DNA of 9,672 nucleotides from NCBI GenBank assembly GCA_030152505.1, contig JASLJO010000124.1, positions 1 to 9,672 of the forward strand, given 5' to 3'. Below, one piece after another: positions 1 through 5,346 of the stretch. Made by a program: the position numbers and the translations under genes. The first letter of the stretch is position 1, and each line of letters starts with the position of its first letter. The notes beneath the pieces were generated by a model. The model was given only the letters and a program-made list of their open reading frames with translations, was not told where the DNA came from and did no database searches. This DNA is from Solirubrobacterales bacterium. Lineage in GTDB: Bacteria; Actinomycetota; Thermoleophilia; Solirubrobacterales; 70-9.

Positions 1-160
1 GATTCGCCTCGAGCAGCTCGAGGCGGCGCGGATCCTCGAACGCCGCCTCGTCCACGGCCGGCCGCCCCACAGCGAGTACGTCCTCACTCGCCACGGCCGG
101 CGCCTTGCCGCGGCGGTGACGGACCTGCTCGAGGACCACGCGGAGGGACGCAGTCGATAG
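1..160 (+). CDS. HxlR-family winged-helix regulator, C-terminal fragment
   Basis: Only the last 52 codons are in the window; reading starts at base 2 and ends at the TAG at 158-160. The peptide runs through IRLEQLEAARILERRLVHG, then RPPHSEYVLTRHGRRLAAAV. This is the usual end of an HxlR/MarR-like winged helix: a recognition-helix tail (LEQLEAARILER), a beta-hairpin wing (RRLVHGRPPHSEYVLT) and a closing helix (RHGRRLAAAVTDLLEDHA). HxlR proteins are small dimeric DNA-binding regulators, often answering to aldehydes, redox state or aromatic compounds. The inducer and targets cannot be read from this fragment. PadR and ArsR winged helices are alternatives, but the 'RPPHSEYVLT..GR' wing fits HxlR best. 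The gene starts upstream of the window, so nothing can be said of its promoter. Confidence 0.72.
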   Translation, partial: IRLEQLEAARILERRLVHGRPPHSEYVLTRHGRRLAAAVTDLLEDHAEGRSR

Positions 161-189
161 TTGACGTTCTCCAACTCTGGTACTAGCGT
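161..189 (+). promoter_or_regulatory. candidate sigma70-type promoter for the PucR-like gene
   Basis: TTGACG at 161-166 is followed after 17 bases by TAGCGT at 184-189. This gives a near-consensus -35 box and a TAnnnT -10 box at ideal spacing. It lies directly after the stop codon of the HxlR-like gene and about 85 bases upstream of the GTG at 276. The call is by motif only. Confidence 0.42.
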
Positions 190-275
190 GTGTACGGGAG
201 GTTGTGGATGTCGACAGGGGAGTCTCCGTCAGGGTCTCATAGCTCCGGACCGCCCATGCCCCGGCTCGGTGCTCG

Positions 276-1490
276 GTGAGCCGCTTGGCGGATGGCCACA
301 CAGACCTGGCCTCGGGGTTCCGATCCGAGCTCGTGATTCGCCTGCGCGAGCGGTTGCCGGAGATCGAAGACGCGATCTTCGCTCGGGCTCGCACGCTTTC
401 GGAGCCGGTGGTCGAAGAAGATCCCGAGTACGTGGCGGGGCTGCGGGCTACGGTTGGCGAAGCGCTGGAATTCGCCCTCGCCCACATCGAGATGGGGGAG
501 GAGTGGATGGGTCCGATTCCGCTGGCGGCGGCGGAGCAGGCCCGCCGCTCGGCTCGTGCCGGCGTGAGGCTCGACACGGTTCTGCGCCGCTACGCGGCGG
601 GCGACAGGCTGCTCGGCGACTTCATCATGGACGAAGCGGATCGCTTCCCAAGCCAGGCCCTGCGCCAGGTGCTGCGCACCCACGGTCCACAGGTGGACCG
701 GCTGATGGCCGCCGTGGCCACCGAGTACATGGACGAGGTTGCGCGCATGAAGCGTTCGCCGACCCAGCGCCTGGCCGAACGCGTGCAGCGCCTCGTTGCC
801 GGTGAGAGCCCCGGTGACATCGGTGGCCTCGAATACACCTTCGAGGCCTGGCACCTGGGCATGATCGTCAAAGGCAGCAAAGCGGAGGTATGTGCGAGGG
901 CGTTGGCAGCGGGCCTCGACTGTCAGGTCCTGGTCGTGCCGCGAGGGGACGACATCGTCTGGGCTTGGCTGGGCGCACGCCGGCCCCTGGCGATTCCAGA
1001 TCTCGAGCGGTTGCTCTCCGAGGGTGTCGCCGGCGACGCGACGCTGGCGGTGGGCGAGCCGCGCAGTGGCCTCGACGGCTGGCGCCTCACCCACCGCGAG
1101 GCGCAGGCCGCGCAGGAGGTGATGCTGCGCAAACCGCGGCGGATCACCCGTGCCCGCGACGTGATCCTGGTCGCCGCGGTACTGCGTGACGACGCTCTCG
1201 CCAAGTCGCTCTTCGAGACCTACCTGGCGCCGCTCGAGGGTCACGGCGACTCGGCGCCGGTCCTGCGCGAAACGCTGCGTGCGTATTTCTCCGCCGGGCT
1301 CAACGCGGCCACAGCCGCCGCGGCGCTCGCGGTCGATCGCCACACCGTCCAACGCCGCCTGCGCAAAGTCGAGGAGGCGCTGGGCCGCCTGCTTCCGGAC
1401 TGCCACGCCGAGCTGGTGGTGGCGCTGGGCCTGGAGGAACTCGAAGCGAAGTCCGAGGACGCCGTGAGCGGGCAGTCTGCCGAGGCCTGA
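276..1490 (+). CDS. PucR-family transcriptional regulator (RsbRD-N-like / CdaR-like / C-terminal HTH)
   Basis: This is a 404-residue regulator of the PucR/CdaR type. The N-terminal part (about residues 18-150) is helical, with LRERLPEIEDAIFARA and later ARAGVRLDTVLRRYAAGDRL; it resembles the RsbRD_N-like sensor half common in actinobacterial PucR proteins. A middle region from about residue 186 to 310 fits the degenerate GGDEF-like CdaR module. The C-terminus (about 329-388) is the HTH_30 DNA-binding domain: VLRETLRAYFSAGLNAATAA, then LAVDRHTVQRRLRKVEEALG. PucR-like proteins usually activate catabolic or stress genes; the target here is unknown. GTG 276 is the first possible start after an in-frame stop at 240-242. 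It has no obvious ribosome binding site, so TTG 285 or GTG 333 cannot be excluded. The gap to the next gene is 186 bases, so the gene may not belong to the polyketide cluster. Confidence 0.88.
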   Translation: MSRLADGHTDLASGFRSELVIRLRERLPEIEDAIFARARTLSEPVVEEDPEYVAGLRATVGEALEFALAHIEMGEEWMGPIPLAAAEQARRSARAGVRLDTVLRRYAAGDRLLGDFIMDEADRFPSQALRQVLRTHGPQVDRLMAAVATEYMDEVARMKRSPTQRLAERVQRLVAGESPGDIGGLEYTFEAWHLGMIVKGSKAEVCARALAAGLDCQVLVVPRGDDIVWAWLGARRPLAIPDLERLLSEGVAGDATLAVGEPRSGLDGWRLTHREAQAAQEVMLRKPRRITRARDVILVAAVLRDDALAKSLFETYLAPLEGHGDSAPVLRETLRAYFSAGLNAATAAAALAVDRHTVQRRLRKVEEALGRLLPDCHAELVVALGLEELEAKSEDAVSGQSAEA

Positions 1491-1560
1491 GCGGCCTCCG
1501 CACGATCAGCGCGACATCATGGCCTAGCGGAGCCTGCGCCGCGCGCCATATTGGGGTATC

Positions 1561-1575
1561 GAGGGTGTAACCCTC
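1561..1575. promoter_or_regulatory. perfect 6-3-6 inverted repeat, candidate operator
   Basis: GAGGGT (1561-1566), GTA, ACCCTC (1570-1575) form a perfect palindrome in the gap before the LmbU-like gene. The half-site ACCCTC recurs in direct orientation at 1621-1626 and 1654-1659, so four half-sites lie within about 100 bases of non-coding DNA. This arrangement would suit a dimeric regulator; which protein binds is unknown. Because the genome is GC-rich, single half-sites are expected by chance. The cluster, not the motif, is the evidence. Confidence 0.4.
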
Positions 1576-1592
1576 GGTGATAAACATGGGTG

Positions 1593-1631
1593 CCCCTGGG
1601 AGGGAGGCTGCATATAAGTGACCCTCAGGGG
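1593..1631. repeat. imperfect inverted repeat in the leader of the LmbU-like gene
   Basis: CCCCTG (1593-1598) pairs with CAGGGG (1626-1631). Past a two-base bulge, AGGG (1601-1604) pairs with CCCT (1622-1625). The loop contains TATAAG (1613-1618), which resembles a -10 box. As DNA it could overlap an operator. As RNA, if transcription starts upstream, the stem would bury a purine run (GGGAGGGAGG, 1598-1607). No Rho-independent T-tract follows, so it is not called a terminator. Confidence 0.33.
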
Positions 1632-1676
1632 GCGACGCGCAAAGCGGTCGCACACCCTCAAACCAATTGCTCAACG

Positions 1677-2273
1677 ATGCCTATGACCGGGTTGCCCAAT
1701 GCCGTACAGACACGCTCGCTTCACCTCCCTTCGGGCGATGGAGAGCGGGCGCCCGTGGCGGCGGTGGGGCCGAGGGCGAGACGGTCGTCCGGCACCCTCT
1801 CGAAGATCGCCTGGGTGCCGCAGCGCGACCTGGGCCACTCGGACTGGCTGGCGACCGGGCGCCGGCTGGGGGCCATCGGTCGTTGCAGCCAGTGGTGGAT
1901 CGGCGATTGGGTGCGCTACGGAACTGCCAGGTGGGGGGAGAAGTACGCCGAGGCGGCGCGTGTGACCGGCTACGACGTCGCCAGCTTGAGGAACATGGCC
2001 TGGGTGGCATCTCGATTCGATTTGTCACTACGTAATGACAAATTGACCTGGAGCCACCATGTTCTCCTGGCCCCGCTCGACGCCGACCAGCAAAGCGTCT
2101 GGTTGCAGCGCGCGAGCGAGGAGCGGCTCTCGGTTGCCGACCTGAGGCTCGAGCTTCGCGCCCTGCGCGACGGCGCCGACAGGTCGCCACGCAAGACGAG
2201 CGCTGAGGTGAGAGACGGCGATGGCGAGCTCGAGGTATGCCCGCACTGCGGGCATTCGCTGCGCGCCGCTTGA
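1677..2273 (+). CDS. LmbU-family cluster-situated transcriptional regulator with C-terminal CPxCG knuckle
   Basis: The protein has 198 residues from ATG 1677. The core resembles LmbU, the regulator of lincomycin biosynthesis, and its relatives in natural-product clusters: LATGRRLGAIGRCSQWWIGD (WW at residues 73-74), WVRYG, then a helical DNA-binding part with VASLRNMAWVASRFDLSLRN, DKLTWSHH and a final VADLRLELRALR. From memory, the family signature is WWxGDWLxYG, then LRNYAWVARRF, then RRRDxLSFQHH; each block is visible. The tail is unusual: after a charged linker it ends in VCPHCGHSLRAA, a single CPxCG knuckle (Cys188, Cys191), half of a zinc ribbon. An upstream in-frame GTG at 1590 would give 227 residues. 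ATG 1677 or 1683 is preferred because the family core starts late and the extra stretch overlaps the inverted repeats. No strong ribosome binding site precedes 1677. The carboxylase gene follows after 52 bases. The likely role is pathway-specific control of this cluster. Confidence 0.75.
   Translation: MPMTGLPNAVQTRSLHLPSGDGERAPVAAVGPRARRSSGTLSKIAWVPQRDLGHSDWLATGRRLGAIGRCSQWWIGDWVRYGTARWGEKYAEAARVTGYDVASLRNMAWVASRFDLSLRNDKLTWSHHVLLAPLDADQQSVWLQRASEERLSVADLRLELRALRDGADRSPRKTSAEVRDGDGELEVCPHCGHSLRAA
2020..2043. repeat. AT-rich near-perfect palindrome inside the LmbU-like gene
   Basis: ATTTGTCA (2020-2027) and TGACAAAT (2036-2043) are exact reverse complements. Between them TACGTA (2029-2034) is itself palindromic, so 22 of 24 positions are symmetric; only 2028/2035 mismatch. 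GC is 7 of 24 (about 29%) in strongly GC-rich surroundings. The stretch codes for DLSLRNDKL using codons rare in such genomes (TCA, CTA, AAT, AAA, TTG). It may be an intragenic operator or another protein-binding site. Confidence 0.5.
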
Positions 2274-2314
2274 GATTCGTTTTCAAACCGAGACGACATG
2301 GCCCAGGGCGGGCA

Positions 2315-2324
2315 GGGGTGGGGA
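2315..2324 (+). promoter_or_regulatory. purine-rich ribosome binding site for the carboxylase gene
   Basis: The run GGGGTGGGGA ends one base before ATG 2326. It supports 2326 over the in-frame ATG at 2221, which would overlap the end of the LmbU-like gene and add 35 residues unlike the family. Confidence 0.5.
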
Positions 2325-2325
2325 T

Positions 2326-3765
2326 ATGAGCAGCACAACGGGGATCGCAGGAGCCTCGAGAGCCGATTCGGTCGAGACGCACACTCCGCTCGAGCGACTC
2401 GAGCTGCTCTGCGACGACGGCTCGCTGGATGTGATCCGCTCATCGGTGATGTCGAGCCGGATCGGCGGCCTTGCGCAACCCGGCGATGGGGTCGTCGCTG
2501 CGCTCGGTCGCGTCGACGGCCGCCCGGTCGCCTGCTACGCGCAGGACGCCAGGTTCCTCGGCGGCTCGCTCGGGGAGGCCCAGGCGGAGACGATCGGCAG
2601 GCTGCTGCGACTCGCCGGACGCTCGCAGCTACCCGTGGTGAGCGTCATCGAGTCGGGCGGGGCCCGGATGCAGGAGGGGACGGCGGCGCTCCACGGCTAT
2701 GGCCGGATCTTCCGGCAGAACGTGCGGCTCTCAGGGCGGGTGCCGCAGATATCGGTTGTCGCCGGACTGGCCGCCGGGGGCGGTTGCTACTCGCCGGCCT
2801 TGACTGACTTCGTCGTGATGACCGAGGACGCGGCGATGTTCCTCACCGGCCCGGCGGTGGTCCGCGACGTGGCCGGGGAGGAGATCAGTGCCCACGGGCT
2901 CGGCGGCCGCCGGGTGCACGAGCGCAATGGCGTCTGCGACTTCGTCGTCCCGGACGAGCGGGCGGCGCTCGAGCTGGCGCGCAGGGTGCTGGGCTACCTG
3001 CCCCGGCATGCCGGCGGAGAGCTGCCCCTGGTCGCGCCGGTGGAGCCGCCGCCGGTCGATCCGGGGGAGCGCGTGCCGCGCTTGCCGCGCCGCGTCTACG
3101 ACGTGCGCGCTGTAGGCGAGGCGATCGTCGACGCCGGCTCGCTGCTCGAGGTCGCACCGCGCTGGGCGCCCAACGTGGTCACGGCGTTCGCCCGGATCGA
3201 GGGCCGGCCGGTGGGCCTGGTCGCCAGCCAACCGCGCTATCGCGGTGGCGTGCTGGACGCCGAGTCCTCGCAGAAGGCGGCGCGCTTCGTCTCCAGCTGC
3301 GACGCCTTCGGGCTGTCGTTGCTGGTGCTGGTCGACACACCCGGCTTCATGCCCGGTGTGCGGCAGGAGCAAGCCGGGGTGATCCGATTTGGCGCCGGGT
3401 TGGTGCGCGCTTTCGCCGCGGCGACCGTGCCGCGGATCACGGTCGTGCTGCGCAAGGCGTTCGGCGGGGCTTTCATCGCGATGAACTCGCGTGGCCTGGG
3501 GGCCGACCTCGTCTTTGCCTGGCCGGGGGCGGAGATCGGCGTGATGGGAGCCCACCCGGCGACGGGAATCGTCCACCGGCGCGAGCTGGCGGCGGCGTCC
3601 GATCCCGATGCTCGGCAGCATGCCCTCGCGGTCGCCTATGCCGAGGAGCACCTCGGCGCCGACGTCGCCGCCGCGGACGGCTTCGTCGACGAGGTAATCG
3701 AGTCGCATGAGACGCGCGCCCGCGTGGCCGGGGCGTTGGCGGCGATGGCGGGTTGCGATCGATGA
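2326..3765 (+). CDS. acyl-CoA carboxylase carboxyltransferase (beta) subunit, AccD/PccB family
   Basis: This 479-residue protein would transfer CO2 from carboxybiotin to an acyl-CoA, giving malonyl- or methylmalonyl-CoA in the cytosol. Two crotonase-fold halves are visible. The N half has ESGGARMQEG, GRVPQISVVAGLAAGGGCYSP and FLTGPAVV. The C half has PVGLVASQPRYRGGVLDAES, LVDTPGFMPGVRQEQAGVIR, VPRITVVLRKAFGGAFIAMN and AWPGAEIGVMGA. The GG pairs that form the oxyanion holes are present in both. It is somewhat shorter than the usual 510-540 residues. Isoleucine 384 in AFGGAFIAM sits where Streptomyces coelicolor PccB has the specificity residue Asp422; Ile there goes with enzymes that accept acetyl-CoA as well as propionyl-CoA. 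No biotin-carrying alpha subunit is in the window, so that partner must be encoded elsewhere. The stop overlaps the next start (ATGA, 3762-3765). Its place between a pathway regulator and the polyketide genes suggests extender-unit supply. Confidence 0.88.
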   Translation: MSSTTGIAGASRADSVETHTPLERLELLCDDGSLDVIRSSVMSSRIGGLAQPGDGVVAALGRVDGRPVACYAQDARFLGGSLGEAQAETIGRLLRLAGRSQLPVVSVIESGGARMQEGTAALHGYGRIFRQNVRLSGRVPQISVVAGLAAGGGCYSPALTDFVVMTEDAAMFLTGPAVVRDVAGEEISAHGLGGRRVHERNGVCDFVVPDERAALELARRVLGYLPRHAGGELPLVAPVEPPPVDPGERVPRLPRRVYDVRAVGEAIVDAGSLLEVAPRWAPNVVTAFARIEGRPVGLVASQPRYRGGVLDAESSQKAARFVSSCDAFGLSLLVLVDTPGFMPGVRQEQAGVIRFGAGLVRAFAAATVPRITVVLRKAFGGAFIAMNSRGLGADLVFAWPGAEIGVMGAHPATGIVHRRELAAASDPDARQHALAVAYAEEHLGADVAAADGFVDEVIESHETRARVAGALAAMAGCDR

Positions 3766-4625
3766 GGGCCGCGCACCGGGCTCAGCCCCGGCGGATGCTA
3801 TTCGCGGTCAGCGACCTGCACGTCGACCACCCCGAGAACCGCGACGTCGTCGACGGCCTGCGCCCGCAGGGCGAGGAGGACTGGCTGATCGTCTGCGGCG
3901 ACGTCGCCGACACGCCCGGCCAGGTCGAGTGGGCGCTGAAGATCCTGCGCGAACGCTTCGAGCGGGTGATCTGGACTCCCGGCAACCATGAGCTGCTGGC
4001 CCACCGCGACGACCCCCCCGATCTGCGGGGCGAGCGGCGCTACCTCCATCTCGTCGAGCGCTGCCGGCGGATCGGCGTAACCACGCCTGAGGATCCGTTT
4101 CCGATCTGGGACGGCGAGGGCGGCCCGGCTCAGATCGCGCCGCTGTTCCTTCTCTACGACTACAGCTTTGGCCGCAACGTCGGCACGACACGGGAGGAGG
4201 CGCTGCAGCGCGCCTACGACAGGGGCGTCGTCTGCGTCGACGAGTTTCTCCTCCATCCCGACCCGTATCCAAGCCGGCAGGACTGGTGCCGGGCGCGGGT
4301 GAAGGAGGCCGAGCGTCGCCTGGCGACCAGCGACCCGAGCCTGCCGATGGTCCTGATCAACCACTTTCCGCTGCTCGATGCCCCCACGCGGGTGCTGCGA
4401 TATCCGGAGTTCGCCCAGTGGTGCGGCACGGTGCGAACGGCGGACTGGCACAGGCGCTTCCGCGCCGCGGCCGTGGTCTATGGGCATCTGCACATCCCGC
4501 GCACGACCTGGCATGACGGGGTGCGCTTCGAGGAGGTCTCGCTGGGCTATCCGCGTGAGCGCCGTTATCGCCGTGACCGGCAGTACGCACCGCGGCGCAT
4601 CCTGCCCGGCGGGCGGAATGCTTGA
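3762..4625 (+). CDS. calcineurin-like metallophosphoesterase, PptH-like (candidate ACP phosphopantetheine hydrolase)
   Basis: This is a 287-residue binuclear metallophosphoesterase. All five family motifs are visible: SDLHVD (Asp18, His20), GDVAD (Asp47), GNHE (Asn75, His76), NHFPL (His201) and GHLH (His242, His244). In Mycobacterium tuberculosis the neighbouring pair Rv2795c/Rv2794c are PptH, which removes 4'-phosphopantetheine from carrier proteins, and PptT, which adds it. The same gene order next to a PPTase is seen here, so PptH activity is the best inference; a general phosphodiesterase is the alternative. ATG 3762 overlaps the carboxylase stop as ATGA, typical of translational coupling. 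ATG 3795, right before LFAVSDLH, is a possible later start. The 3' end overlaps the PPTase gene by 8 bases. No signal peptide or membrane segment is seen, so it should be cytosolic. Confidence 0.82.
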   Translation: MRAAHRAQPRRMLFAVSDLHVDHPENRDVVDGLRPQGEEDWLIVCGDVADTPGQVEWALKILRERFERVIWTPGNHELLAHRDDPPDLRGERRYLHLVERCRRIGVTTPEDPFPIWDGEGGPAQIAPLFLLYDYSFGRNVGTTREEALQRAYDRGVVCVDEFLLHPDPYPSRQDWCRARVKEAERRLATSDPSLPMVLINHFPLLDAPTRVLRYPEFAQWCGTVRTADWHRRFRAAAVVYGHLHIPRTTWHDGVRFEEVSLGYPRERRYRRDRQYAPRRILPGGRNA

Positions 4626-5271
4626 GCGGATCCTGCCGGCCGACGCGGTGGTGCGGGCGACGCGCGGGGACCTCGACACGGCGCTCTATCCGGAGGAGGA
4701 GGTGTTGGTCGAGCGCGCGGTCGAGAAACGCAGGCGCGAGTTCGCCACGGCCCGCGCCTGCGCGCGTGACGCCCTCACTGAGCTCGGCGAGCCGCGCCGG
4801 CCGATTCTCACCGGGCCCAAGGGCGAGCCGCTCTGGCCCGAAGGGATCGTCGGCAGCATCACCCACTGCGACGGCTACCGCGCCTGCGCCGTCGCCCGCT
4901 CTTCGCAGTTGACGACCCTCGGCGTCGATGCGGAGCAGAACCTGCCGCTGCCGGAGGGGGTGCTCGGCGACATCGCCCTGCCGGAGGAGCGGGAGCTGCT
5001 GCGCGAGCTCGCCCGCCACGCGCCCGCCACCCATTGGGACAGGCTGCTCTTCAGCATCAAGGAGTCGATCTACAAGGCCTGGTTCCCGCTGGCCGGACGC
5101 TGGCTCGGGTTTGAAGACGCGATGGTGGCGATCGATCCGCGCGAGGGGAGCTTCAACGCCCGGCTGCTGGTGCCGGGCCCCGTGCTCAACGGGAGCGAGC
5201 TGCGCCGCTTCAGCGGTCGCTGGCTGGCGGCCGACGGCCTGCTCATGGCCGCGATCGCCATGACCGCCTAG
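4618..5271 (+). CDS. 4'-phosphopantetheinyl transferase, PptT/EntD (Sfp-type) family
   Basis: The 217-residue protein would transfer 4'-phosphopantetheine from CoA to the conserved Ser of carrier proteins, including the ACPs of the synthase that follows. The motifs are clear. RRREFATARACARDAL lies near the N-terminus; GSITHCDGYRACAVA includes Ser80 and His83. LGVDAEQN holds the magnesium ligands Asp104 and Glu106. LLFSIKESIYKAWFPL holds Lys148, Glu149 and Lys153, the hallmark of PptT/PcpS/EntD enzymes. The length is normal for the group (about 220-240). The start ATG 4618 lies inside the end of the phosphoesterase gene, which implies coupled translation. An in-frame reading extends far upstream, but only as a shadow of the phosphoesterase. 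It could be the organism's general type I/NRPS PPTase rather than a cluster-dedicated enzyme. Confidence 0.93.
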   Translation: MLERILPADAVVRATRGDLDTALYPEEEVLVERAVEKRRREFATARACARDALTELGEPRRPILTGPKGEPLWPEGIVGSITHCDGYRACAVARSSQLTTLGVDAEQNLPLPEGVLGDIALPEERELLRELARHAPATHWDRLLFSIKESIYKAWFPLAGRWLGFEDAMVAIDPREGSFNARLLVPGPVLNGSELRRFSGRWLAADGLLMAAIAMTA

Positions 5272-5346
5272 CGCTTTTTGCCTTTTACACACAGGACTGT
5301 TTATCTCTCTTTTGTTTCGTAGGTCCAGGGAAATTTAGGGAGAGAT
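5272..5346 (+). promoter_or_regulatory. AT-rich 75-base leader of the polyketide synthase gene
   Basis: By hand count GC is about 41% (31 of 75), far below the flanking genes, with pyrimidine-rich runs (TTTTT at 5275-5279, TCTCTCTTTTG around 5305-5314). The low GC would suit a promoter or a flexible leader. No -35/-10 pair at good spacing is convincing, and the T-run has no proper stem directly before it. Confidence 0.35.
5337..5342 (+). promoter_or_regulatory. ribosome binding site supporting a TTG start of the PKS
   Basis: AGGGAG lies four bases before TTG 5347. The frame has a stop at 5320-5322, and TTG 5347 is the only usual start codon between that stop and the first conserved ketosynthase residues, so this site decides the start. 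Confidence 0.55.

Noticed and set aside
237..1406. 389-residue open frame on the minus strand
   Set aside because: It is the antisense shadow of the PucR-like gene; the plus-strand protein has clear domains and the minus one none.
1493..1532. Hairpin terminator after the PucR-like gene
   Set aside because: CTCCGC pairs with GCGGAG over a loop of about 25 bases and there is no T-tract.
1590..1676. Earlier GTG start for the LmbU-like protein
   Set aside because: The extra 29 residues have no family likeness and overlap the inverted repeats; it remains possible but is not preferred.
2221..2325. Earlier in-frame ATG for the carboxyltransferase
   Set aside because: It would overlap the end of the LmbU-like gene and add 35 residues with no family similarity; ATG 2326 has a purine-rich ribosome binding site.
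2731..3708. 325-residue open frame on the minus strand
   Set aside because: It is an antisense shadow of the carboxyltransferase gene without family motifs.
5243..5279. Terminator at the end of the PPTase gene
   Set aside because: A 7-base stem (TCATGGC/GCCATGA) is present, but it lies within the coding sequence and 11 bases separate it from the T-run, so it does not form a normal intrinsic terminator.
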